Positions 12,600-22,649 of a DNA stretch of 64,000 bases are shown in pieces. Every line of letters starts with the position of its first letter. The first letter of the stretch is position 1. Origin of the DNA: Leuctra nigra (taxonomy: Eukaryota > Arthropoda > Insecta > Plecoptera > Leuctridae); NCBI GenBank assembly GCA_934045905.1, contig OW203763.1:24541108-24605107 (forward strand), given 5' to 3'. Under the pieces are notes generated by a model. It did no database searches, was not told the origin of the DNA, and worked only from the letters and a program-made list of their open reading frames with translations. Position numbers and translations under genes: made by a program.

Positions 12600-15500
12600 G
12601 AATATATTCTTCAATTATAAAAAAATATTATCATAACATAAATCAATGAAATGTACATAATTGTCATTCAAAAAGGAAACATTCTCATATAAATTGATAT
12701 GCATAAGAATAAATATTAAATTTTGCTCCAAGTATGCAAATTTGTTTGTGTAACATTGTCTGTTTACTTATTTCCTTTAGTAATAGCAAAATGTTTTAAA
12801 ATAAGCATAATGATGATGACATGACATAAAAACTAAATAAAATTTGAATAGAAAATAGAAAATGAACACAATTTTGATAGTTTATATATCACATGTAATT
12901 GTATTGAATTAACGGAACACATATTCAGTAGTAGAAATAAACACGACATTTAGACGAATTCTTTACTTATTATTATAGCAAACTTGTAAGATTGTCATTA
13001 TTTAGTATATGGGTGATAATGTCCTTTTTTTTAGTAAAGATAAGCACTCTATGGGCAAGAGAATGTGAAGAATGTGAAAGTGTTCGGTTGAGACAGCGCT
13101 GAAAGATGATGTCGAGTTAGCAGCAGACAGGGATTAGTGAGATGAAGCGAGTGACAAATCTAGCGTCGGATGCTGGGCCAGCCGGACCATCCGAGAGCCA
13201 CAGCCAAAAGCAAACTAGAGTCACATAGAGTCGGTCGAACCACAAGCCAGAAGACATATGATTATTATTATCTCGTTGGTGGTATTGAGACGATCTTTTA
13301 TGCAGAATAAAACAGTGGAACACGATTTCAGACCATGATCAGGTCGCAAAATGAAAGTAGGAATAAAACAATGATAGCCGGTGACAAGATGATAGTTTTA
13401 GTTTCATCGCGCCAATTCTTATAGTCTGGAAGTTACGATAACAAAAGACACCGCGAAACGTCCTCGCATCTCGTTTGAAATTTTGGAATGTCTTTCGCCT
13501 TGTCACTCTTCAGAGTCCAGCGTAACTAGATGTGTATCTCCCACCATTCTTAGCTACATTATCCACAGACGCAATCTAGTCGGACGGATCACATAGAAGA
13601 TATTAGTATAGAGTTGTTTCCAGTTTGTATGGAAACTCACATAAATTACTTAAGTCAAACAATAATGGTTCTAAGATAGTCGAATTAAATGTGAAGGGAC
13701 ATTTTGTTGTTTTTTCTTCTTTTCCCCCCACCGAGGACAACGAGATCATGGCACTCGATCAATGGAAGGAAAGACATACATTCTCGAGTCTTGGAATTTT
13801 ATCCTCCTTGCTCCTCATTTGAATGTGTTCAGTAAGTTCTTGTAGGAGATTAGCATGGTCACAAAGCCATCGGCAATCTAAATCAATAGCGTGGATAGTA
13901 TATAGAAGCTGTGACATGGAACTTGTCAATTTACAAGAAACAAACAAGGAAGTCTACAAAACATCCACATCCACGTGGACAAAGCTCTGAGAAAGGATAA
14001 AAAATGATTGTACGGCGAAGGCGTCATTTTAGTGCGACTGTACAAAAAGCTCGATAAAATAGGTATAGGCAATAAACTTGTAAGTGGAAAACGCACGGCA
14101 AATCATCTGCGAGTGGACGCCAGTATTGACCAAATAAGACGGGTAGGACCTCACACGTGACTGCTGACAAAACACTATTTCAGCCGATTCCAGCATTTCG
14201 CGGACTTAATGGTGTTGCAAAGTTTCTGGGTGACGTTCCTAAACCACTGAGACGTTTACAATGTTTTACCTTCTAAAAAGAGAGTCATATTTAGAAGTAC
14301 AATAACACTGTAAATATTCATTTAAAATTAATGTGGTCTATGTCTCAAAACCAAGTGCCCTTTTTTGTCCATGTACTACGTCCTGGAACCTTGTGATTTG
14401 CAAATAAAATGAGCAAGAGACGGTCGAGCTAAAAACCATAGCGGAGTAGCAAGTTGTGCAAATTATGGCTCAGATCAGAACCCGGAACTCGGAAGTCTAT
14501 GAACACCATGATAATATACACGCCAGTAAACATGAAGAAACGGAGGGTTGCTTTTCCTCCCAGTTACCATGTTTCCCCTAGTCCCCCTATTCATGGTGCG
14601 TCCGCGTGCTTTCACGTTGGGCGCCAGTTATGCTAGATACCGGAAACTCAGAGACTAGCGGATCCGCACACAGTTTTACAAACGCCATGTGGAAGCTTGT
14701 TCCATACGAGAAAAATCATATATCTTCGGTGTGGCGAAGTTCTTTTCACATTTTTTTCAGTTATTATACGGTGTGCTGATGCTCTCATTTACCTATATAT
14801 GCATACTGCATCAATTGTATACGAACGGCCATTCGTTTGTCTGGAAAAGTTTATATTTCGCTCTCGCTAAACTCGTTACATTCGAAAAATAAATAAAGAT
14901 TACCTAATCAAACTATATTGACAGAATTGATTAAAATATGAAGTGTTAACTGTCGAGTACAGATATGAAAATATATATAACGAGGACTACAAAAATATAA
15001 TATTGAGAGAGAGGAAATTACGAAACTCATGAAACTGGCATAGATAGATGGTCGGAGCGTAATGTTTTGTCGTGTAGGCAATATATGGGCGAAACTTTTG
15101 TCTGCTATATTATTTTTGCTAATCCAAAAAGCGTTTTCATCTAAAGGCATTAATCGTCGGACACAAACTGCACTAGAATTGATATTAATGGCCAAGAATT
15201 TAGTTTTCCTCCTCACAAATGCTTGAACGCGAATGTTTGCTTGTTTTTCACATCGTCGTTTTCTCCCAATGCTCAGCTCAACAATAGCCATATACTCATG
15301 GAGACCATTCATATCACATATCTATTATCACCTAAATGAGTTGCATCTGCTCATTGTTGGACGTAATGAGAACAATGAAGTTGGCATCTACTAAGCCCGT
15401 CATATGTTGAAAGTGTCTTATTTTGTTTATCATTTAAAATAGAGATGATGTATTTTGTCAATTGTAATACGTTTAATAGTTAGTTATTATTATTTGTTTA

Positions 15501-16430
15501 TCTGTTCATTCCTCGAATAGCATAAATAATTAATTAAACATTGGTATTATAAAATTACCACATTTGGCTAATTAAGGATTCGCTGTGATTGCTCTGTTTT
15601 AACGAACAATTCACTGAACGGATTCTGTCCAAAACTAATTCTGTAATTTGTATTATAAACAGACTTTTGCAACGCAAGTATAATTGTATCACATTGTTAC
15701 AGAACCAGTAAAAGTGGATATTTTATTAGTGCATTCCTTTGTGATTAGCTCAAAATAAAAAATATACATGATCGAATGATAATAATTAATAATTAGAACT
15801 GTTGTTGAGATCCAGGGAGAAATATCTCTCAAAATACCCTCATAAATTTGAATTGATTCGTTCACATCCACTCAAAAAAAAAATGTTTATTATGTCAAGG
15901 AGATTCATCTCTGAAACAATTTTTAACAAATTACATTTTTCTGTGATACTCGTATGTTTTCACGATGGCTTGTTTCCATCATGGCAGCGGCAAACACCGT
16001 ATACAATCCATTGCAAACCACAATGTCTGTTGTGTTAATTATAATAGAATGCCGACCAATGATTGCATTGATAACTTGGTACAGTATATATTCCTCACTG
16101 CCACCAACCAATGGTCACATTGCAATGCTCAACATTCTCCACCAAACCTCTCCAATAGCGATCCAAATTCCACTTCAAGTATAGGATTATAGATTTTATT
16201 CGAAATTGGTTATTGTTTGCATTAGTCAAGGGGAAATATTTCATTGCGAAGGGTTGAATATTTCGTGAAAGCCCAAGCATCTATTCAAAACAACGCGTTC
16301 GCCCCCCAGACAAATCAATAAGTGTGAGAACTTTTCCACATTTAATTGCATTTTAAGCGTGATTTACGTATTCGTTGACTACGTTTACGAGCCACGGGCC
16401 CAGCGAAATACTCGTGCGCTACGATATACG
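12600..16430. other. AT-rich interval, no recognisable genes
   Basis: The longest frame is on the minus strand at 14908-15312 (134 codons), with no motif that I recognise and AT-biased codons. A T-rich acceptor-like stretch ending in CAG is present on the plus strand at about 14760, without a matching coding frame. Confidence 0.5.
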
Positions 16431-16495
16431 TACTGCGATACGTACGATGAAAGATGATGTACGAGGCTTGAGAGACGCGACGCCGGAGGTTGCCT

Positions 16496-16660
16496 GTTCG
16501 AGTCCCGTATAAGGCACGCGAATTTATGTGTCGTTTATCATATCACGAATGACTATCACCACCAATCCCTTTTGACGTCAATTGACCTGCAATGTCATTA
16601 CAGTGTGCCGCGTATTAAAAAAACGACGTGATAAATTCGTGCCTTAGGCGGGATTCGAAT
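16496..16660. repeat. Inverted repeat with tRNA B-box-like arms
   Basis: The left arm 16496-16528 (GTTCGAGTCCCGTATAAGGC, then ACGCGAATTTATG) matches the reverse complement of the right arm 16630-16660 at most positions. The arms are about 100 bp apart. Both carry a TTCGARTCCCG core like the T-loop of a tRNA. This suggests two SINE ends in head-to-head orientation or a small foldback element. The arms are diverged. Confidence 0.6.
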
Positions 16661-16686
16661 CTGAACTGGACAGCCAACCACGCTTT

Positions 16687-16856
16687 TATATATATCTATA
16701 TATATATAGATATATATATATATCTTTTCTATATATCTTATATATCTCTATAATATATCTCTATATATATCTATATATATATATATATATCTATATATAT
16801 CTCTATATATAATTATATATCTCTATATATATCTCTTATATATCTATATATCTTTT
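16687..16856. repeat. TA-rich microsatellite block
   Basis: Long runs of TATATA are broken by CTATATATC and CTCTATATAT variants. It directly precedes the 308-bp array; a second, shorter TA run follows the array at 18171-18191. Copy number here is likely to vary and to be hard to assemble. Confidence 0.9.
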
Positions 16857-17099
16857 TTTGAGAAAATCTTTTCTCATTGCAGTTGGTATTTATTTACATC
16901 GACCCATCTGAGGTTATCAGCAAAAAATCATATTTCACACATATGCGCACTCATCTGCCTATGAGAAATCCAAGTCGAGTGGAGTAGTGGTCAGTTGTCA
17001 AGCGTGGATCAAATTCCACGGTCTTCTGACCCTATCTTCAAAATATCGGTAAGTTGCTAACGCAGCTTATATTGGAACACAACCGCTGCAATGTTAACT

Positions 17100-17171
17100 G
17101 CCTCGATAGCTCAGCTGGTAGAGCATCTGACTGGATATCGGAAGGTCGTGGGTTCGAGTCCCACTCGAGGA
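17100..17171 (+). tRNA. tRNA-like gene, Lys-type body, GGA loop (copy 1)
   Basis: A 72-nt cloverleaf can be drawn. The acceptor arm pairs at six of seven positions (1:72 is G:A). The D-arm stem is GCTC/GAGC, the anticodon stem TCTGA/TCGGA with one G:T, and the T-arm GTGGG/CCCAC. The A box (TAGCTCAGCTGG) and B box (GGTTCGAGTCC) match the Pol III consensus, and a TTTT terminator follows at 17177. The anticodon loop CTGGATA gives GGA, which reads serine, but the short variable loop is not serine-like; the body is closest to tRNA-Lys. It is either a tRNA-derived satellite component or a pseudogene with intact promoters. Confidence 0.6.
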
Positions 17172-17407
17172 AAATCTTTTCTCATTGCAGTTGGTATTTA
17201 TTTACATCGACCCATCTGAGGTTATCAGCAAAAAATCATATTTCACACATATGCGCACTCATCTGCCTATGAGAAATCCAAGTCGAGTGGAGTAGTGGTC
17301 AGTTGTCAAGCGTGGATCAAATTCCACGGTCTTCTGACCCTATCTTCAAAATATCGGTAAGTTGCTAACGCAGCTTATATTGGAACACAACCGCTGCAAT
17401 GTTAACT

Positions 17408-17479
17408 GCCTCGATAGCTCAGCTGGTAGAGCATCTGACTGGATATCGGAAGGTCGTGGGTTCGAGTCCCACTCGAGGA
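17408..17479 (+). tRNA. tRNA-like gene, Lys-type body, GGA loop (copy 2)
   Basis: Same sequence as the copy at 17100-17171, with the same GGA loop, the same G:A mismatch at the end of the acceptor stem and the same downstream TTTT. Lack of divergence between copies argues for concerted evolution or a recent origin. Confidence 0.6.
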
Positions 17480-17715
17480 AAATCTTTTCTCATTGCAGTT
17501 GGTATTTATTTACATCGACCCATCTGAGGTTATCAGCAAAAAATCATATTTCACACATATGCGCACTCATCTGCCTATGAGAAATCCAAGTCGAGTGGAG
17601 TAGTGGTCAGTTGTCAAGCGTGGATCAAATTCCACGGTCTTCTGACCCTATCTTCAAAATATCGGTAAGTTGCTAACGCAGCTTATATTGGAACACAACC
17701 GCTGCAATGTTAACT

Positions 17716-17787
17716 GCCTCGATAGCTCAGCTGGTAGAGCATCTGACTGGATATCGGAAGGTCGTGGGTTCGAGTCCCACTCGAGGA
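17716..17787 (+). tRNA. tRNA-like gene, Lys-type body, GGA loop (copy 3)
   Basis: Third identical copy, spaced exactly 308 bp from its neighbours. All internal promoter boxes are intact. Confidence 0.6.
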
Positions 17788-18023
17788 AAATCTTTTCTCA
17801 TTGCAGTTGGTATTTATTTACATCGACCCATCTGAGGTTATCAGCAAAAAATCATATTTCACACATATGCGCACTCATCTGCCTATGAGAAATCCAAGTC
17901 GAGTGGAGTAGTGGTCAGTTGTCAAGCGTGGATCAAATTCCACGGTCTTCTGACCCTATCTTCAAAATATCGGTAAGTTGCTAACGCAGCTTATATTGGA
18001 ACACAACCGCTGCAATGTTAACT

Positions 18024-18095
18024 GCCTCGATAGCTCAGCTGGTAGAGCATCTGACTGGATATCGGAAGGTCGTGGGTTCGAGTCCCACTCGAGGA
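18024..18095 (+). tRNA. tRNA-like gene, Lys-type body, GGA loop (copy 4)
   Basis: Last copy. Its downstream spacer breaks off after 76 bp into a TA microsatellite, so only the TTTT terminator and the first part of the next unit are present. Confidence 0.6.
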
Positions 18096-18170
18096 AAATC
18101 TTTTCTCATTGCAGTTGGTATTTATTTACATCGACCCATCTGAGGTTATCAGCAAAAAATCATATTTCAC

Positions 18171-18191
18171 ATATATATATATATATATATA
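18171..18191. repeat. TA microsatellite ending the array
   Basis: About ten TA dinucleotides interrupt the fifth copy of the 308-bp unit, in the position where full copies read CACACATATGCGC. The repeat may have grown from the short ACATATG segment of the unit. Confidence 0.8.
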
Positions 18192-18473
18192 AATATATCT
18201 ACCAAAAGTCCGTATAGCGACTCATCATGCCAAAATGCCGTTCATTCTAGTTTTCTCTCTTTATAACGAATACCCAATTTCACACAACGAAAAGAAATGC
18301 AAATTGGTCCAATTATGAGATCACGCACCAAGACAGAGAACTGAGAAGGTGTTAACGGGGAGGGGTCTATATTTTGGTTATCGAATTATCGATTTCCGCC
18401 CACCCTTAATGACCAGCACTAAGTAGAGACACTGCTACCCTAAGTTTGACGTCTATGAGAACTCACACATACC

Positions 18474-18494
18474 CTCTCTCTCCTCTCTCTCTCC
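18474..18494 (+). repeat. Short CT-rich microsatellite
   Basis: CTCTCTCTCCTCTCTCTCTCC, just upstream of an inverted repeat of AGAGAGCGCTAG. Confidence 0.7.
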
Positions 18495-18533
18495 TTAGCT
18501 CCGTGTTTACCAGGGTGGTTTAGTGTCAGGGTG

Positions 18534-18623
18534 AGAGAGCGCTAGAGAGGCGACGGCTCTCCGGGGAGGGCTACAGCCCACAATACCGCATGTGAAACCG
18601 CAAACTTGCCACTAGCGCTCTCT
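18534..18623. repeat. 12-bp perfect inverted repeat, 66-bp spacer
   Basis: AGAGAGCGCTAG at 18534-18545 is the exact reverse complement of CTAGCGCTCTCT at 18612-18623. A further TAGCGCTC lies near 18646. The spacer is GC-richer than its surroundings (GGCTCTCCGGGGAGGGC). It may be a small MITE core or just a stable stem. No target duplication was identified. Confidence 0.6.
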
Positions 18624-18659
18624 GCCAGTTCGGCTTCGGGAATGGATAGCGCTCAATGT

Positions 18660-21350
18660 TGCATGGACTCTCTCATGGTATCTACTTCACCGAAAACCCT
18701 CGTCTCGAAGAGACCAAGAGACGTTATGGAATCTCTGACTTCCAACTTCGATATTGTTCATTAGGGAGGATTCAATTTGGATGATATTCAAAGTGAAGTG
18801 TTGAGGCCAAATGTTCTGTGAACAATCGACTACTGTGACGGAATCGAAAGTGAATTTAACCAATCATTTGTTTTTGACAAATTAAATGAATTGAAGTGAC
18901 TTAATTCTCGGCGATTTTATTTGAAAATGGAAGTTAGAGATTAATTCTTTCTCATTTATTTTAGTAATCTGAAATTCAAGTGCTGAGCTGCCAATAGTAT
19001 TATAATAGGAGGAAAAAATTAATGCGAAACCAATCAAATTCTAATTTGGGATTCGAAAAGATTTTCTGTTTTTGTAAGTGAGGCGTGTTTTTTTTCTTTC
19101 TTAAAGACCTTTGAGAATTAGTATAGCGTGCAGTTGTCAGTTTGAAATTGCAAAATGTTTAGAATTAAAAAAAATGTCTCCTCAATTTTCATAAACATTT
19201 TGACAACATAATTTGTTGTACCTATATTTTTTGTGTGCCATATAATTTTAAAATAAAGTTATAATCTCGGTTAAATTTTATTTAACTTCTAAATACAGTG
19301 GCATCACACATGTAAATAACTATCATAACTATCAGTCACACATAAATATCATAAGTGTATATTCTTTAAATATTTTCTCCCATTGTTTTCCTTTGGAAAT
19401 AGATGGTATTCGTGACCATAGTTTTCTGGAATAATTTGCATCATTGTCCCAAGGAGCTTAGAAACATTTAGGGGAGAAACATTTAGGGGCGATACAACCC
19501 CATGGTACGACAATCTTGTTACTATGAAACGAGGTCAAGAAACTAAAAGAGACTGTCTTTAACTATGCTTAATAAAGCATTGTAATGACAGCATTAGTCT
19601 ATTAGCGTCGCTGAAATTAATGATCAGAAGGTGATAAATGATAAAAACGTCACACACATACATTCCAAGATGTCTGCGAGATTTCATTCGCACTACCATC
19701 TTAGCAATCCGGGCGGTCAAGGATAATATGATAATCGATACCTGATAAAACTGACCGAAGGTATTTAAATGAACGGCGGACACGCAGGAGGCAATCAGCG
19801 TGCTAACCACTGATCAAGCGACCTGTCCTCGTCCTCGGCGTATCAATGAGAAGCAGACGGTTATATTTGTTTGCTTCTCCGCCAACACTTTGATGTTAAC
19901 ATAAATCGATCTACTCTCGATGAATAATGTACGATTTAATCACCATTATCAAAGGCGAACGATAACATGTTTTTTTTCTCTCCATGGATGGCACCTTCCG
20001 ATTTCGACTCGACCATGGCTATTAGTTGCAGGAAATCCCTCCCATGTAGGTGGTGGCAGCACTACTAAGCTGGTCTGGTTCTCTCAGTTCACACTTGCTC
20101 CTCGACGTCGATGCCGACGAAGCAGTGCCGGTGCCGGTGCGGTGCCAGTGCCAGCTTGCTAGCTGGAGCCCTGAGGAGACAGGTGGCACAGAGGGTAACA
20201 CTCTCGACCCAGGCTCCGGGACCCGCCTCCTGGTTCCTTTCCTTTCTGTTCCTTCCTACAACCACTGACCACAAGATCAACGGTGATGGACGCTTGAAAT
20301 TATCTCGAATTAATTAAATTCTCCGAGTCTGTTTCCTTGACGTTTGACAATCTTATCTGTCATGTCATACTCTGCGGTTGTTTCGTCCATTACTCTTGTT
20401 GCGTCAAGCCAGCTCGGTGCTTAGGCTTCCAACTTGTTGGTGTTGCTAAGATTCAGAGTAATTAATTACTTATCTACTTATTATATTTAATGAAAGGATT
20501 TAAACGTGTACCGTAAGTTAATATACAACTCCATTATCTTCCCGCGTAGACACTGTCTCAATTCAGATCTTTCCAACCAGCATGAATACTAATGGCCGAA
20601 AGACGGTCTTGATTGATGGTTCGGATTAGGATATTTAACATCGCCACTTGGAAATCGAACGTTTGTGTCTTGTCGAACAATTGCAGAGTAAATGTCTCAT
20701 TACGTGGCAACGTGTGACCAGATGAATAAATCAAGTCCTCAGTTCTCTTGCCAGGGCGTCTGCGAAGAGGGACCTGCGAGCGTGGGTATTTAAAATTGAA
20801 ATCCTAACCTATACGAGGGTAGTGATAGTAGATAGCAAATCGAGGTGGTCAATGCTGGTGGGTCTCCACTAACAACCTAGCCCCCATCCCCACCGTCTCC
20901 AAACCAGTTACAAACACTCTTCGTCTTGTAGACTGGTGAATTATCGCCTTAGAAACAGTGTATTAGCCCCTCGGGCTCTGGTAGTGATGCAGCGGTTTCG
21001 ATACAACTAAAAACCTGATCACCATGCAGTTCCAAGCTAGAGAGCTTGTTATATTCTCCACTTGCAAATTACGAGCTTGTCGTACAACTCTAAACGACAA
21101 TAAGCTGTGTGCAGGCACAATAAAAACTAATCGATGGTTTGACGCTAAAAAAATATCACTCATCATCACTTTGATTGGCACTACTGTGCTATAGGCACGC
21201 TTCATTGGTGATGGCTTAAAAAGTAGGTGTCCTTTCAGTGATTGATGACCGCCGGAACAATGCCAATCCATTAATTGATTATTCTGCCAGACCAAGAATG
21301 ACGTCATTTGCCCAATAAGATTGATTGGACTGATAGAAGTGAGTTTGAGT
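18660..21350. other. Non-coding interval with a GC-rich minisatellite-like patch
   Basis: No recognisable gene. At 20125-20155 there is a short run of GTGCCG/GTGCCA units that opens several overlapping short frames on both strands; those frames are by-products of the repeat. A possible A-box-like TGGTTAGCACGCT is present on the minus strand near 19800. Confidence 0.45.
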
Positions 21351-21574
21351 TTGGTATTGGAAGAGCGCGGATGACGACGGCTGCAGTCCTCAGCCAGTCA
21401 GCTCTCCAGCCATACGGCGTCGGCGATGCCTGGATCATTCACACTGAATAAAAAGGGTTCAATTCTCTTGACAGGCTATTACTGATTAGATTTCATGGTG
21501 AAAGCCGGCATTCCGAAAAGGAAAAAAAAACGACAATCAAGCGATTAGAGGTGTTGGAGTGGTTAACGAGGTAA

Positions 21575-21662
21575 AGGTGGTTGCGAATCGCTCTACAGGC
21601 CACCAGACGAGTTGCTGTTGCTGATACTTTGCATTGCGAGCAACAGCAACGCAGCGCAACAC
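21575..21662. repeat. Long imperfect hairpin with perfect 12-bp core stem
   Basis: GTTGCTGTTGCT at 21611-21622 pairs exactly with AGCAACAGCAAC at 21639-21650 around a 16-nt loop. Further out, GGTGGTTGCG on the left can pair with CGCAACACC on the right with a bulge and unpaired sequence between. It could form an RNA hairpin or a DNA cruciform. Whether it is transcribed is unknown. Confidence 0.65.
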
Positions 21663-21904
21663 CAAAGACTAGCTGTTTATTAGGACTCGTAAAACGAACT
21701 ATTGTACGTGTTATATTACGTATATGAAGGAGTGGATATAATGCAAATTGCGATGACGAATGGTAAGTCAAGCGTGAGAGAACAAAACTGCATCAGAGCG
21801 GGCGTACAGACGTGGTATATACGTATATATTGGCAGAGCGGTTTGCCTGTTTTATTACCACATAAAATCCAGCCAATCTCGACGAAAATAAAGGCCAGCT
21901 GACT

Positions 21905-22450
21905 TTAAAATCGTTCGTCGTCGTTCTCCACATGAAGCCTGTCAACATTTTCTATGCAACCAAATGCTTCTGCTTTGACAGAGTTCAATGTACAGATATG
22001 AAACAAGGTATAAGCTATATTATATGAGAGAGGTCTTGGATGCACCTGATCAAAACAAGCCAATACTGATAACAATAAAATTCTCTTGTGTAGGCAAATC
22101 TGAACGCCGCAGGGGGCCACTACAAATAAAACTTGTAGAAGACTTAGGCCTACATCTCTTGGCTTTCCATTTACTATATAATTAGCAGTACTAAATCGCT
22201 GGGTTGCTATGTGTGATAAGCTACTCCAATGGGAGTTGTATAGGTATGGCGTATTACGTGACTGGCGTGGTGAATAAGGCGCCCCTTGAGTGTACCGTAT
22301 CACTCCTCGAGTCAGCCTGACCCACAGGAGAAGGGTTGGTGACATGCCCATGTGGTCAGACAGCCGGCAAAACAGAACACACCCACAACACTGATTTCGT
22401 ACAACACATGCCAGAGCGGCAGTTGATGTTGGTCTAAAAAATTGATACAA
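21905..22450 (-). CDS. Unidentified open frame, 181 codons, doubtful
   Basis: The longest non-repetitive open frame in the window. It begins with ATG at 22450 and ends at 21905. The translation is rich in Cys, Leu, Ser and Arg, with a hydrophobic patch in its second half (LLQVLFVVAPCGV), and shows no motif I recognise. Frames on the opposite strand overlap it. The DNA reads more like repeat-derived sequence than coding sequence. Some chance frames of this size are expected in 64 kb; I give it a low probability of being a real gene. Confidence 0.15.
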   Translation of the reverse strand: MYQFFRPTSTAALACVVRNQCCGCVLFCRLSDHMGMSPTLLLWVRLTRGVIRYTQGAPYSPRQSRNTPYLYNSHWSSLSHIATQRFSTANYIVNGKPRDVGLSLLQVLFVVAPCGVQICLHKRILLLSVLACFDQVHPRPLSYNIAYTLFHICTLNSVKAEAFGCIENVDRLHVENDDERF

Positions 22451-22649
22451 TTAATCGTTTGACGAGAAAATGTAGTCAAAATTTTTCCAGCGGGGGAGGG
22501 AAAACAGAAGTAATTATAAAAGCTAACTCGATATTACACTTTGATGTTTATTTTAGCATATTTGTCAACAGAATTTGCCGAGGGTATGATTGGGATAAAC
22601 TGGCAGCGCTAAATCAACCAAATTATGTGTTCGAGTATGCATAAACTAT

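Larger units (their letters stand above)
16862..18171 (+). repeat. 308-bp tandem array carrying tRNA-like genes
   Basis: About 4.25 copies of a 308-bp unit. The unit begins GAAAATCTTTTCTCATTGCAG and recurs at 16862, 17170, 17478, 17786 and 18094, the last copy being cut off where TA repeats begin. I see no base difference between full copies, which points to recent expansion, active homogenisation or an assembly artefact. Each full unit holds a 72-nt tRNA-like sequence at its end, a hairpin CGTGGA/TCCACG, and a spacer. TA-rich sequence borders the array on both sides, a plausible site for unequal exchange or replication slippage. Confidence 0.92.

Noticed and set aside
14908..15312. Minus-strand frame of 134 codons
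   Set aside because: No motif and AT-biased codons; its second half is Ile/Tyr/Phe-rich as expected of non-coding AT-rich DNA.
17054..18217. Four repeated open frames of 72-79 codons containing GRGFESHSR
   Set aside because: These are translations through the tRNA-like sequence of the 308-bp array; the GRGFESH word is a known by-product of translating a tRNA T-arm.
20050..20317. Overlapping frames on both strands in a GC-rich patch
   Set aside because: They arise from a short GTGCCG repeat and locally low stop frequency.
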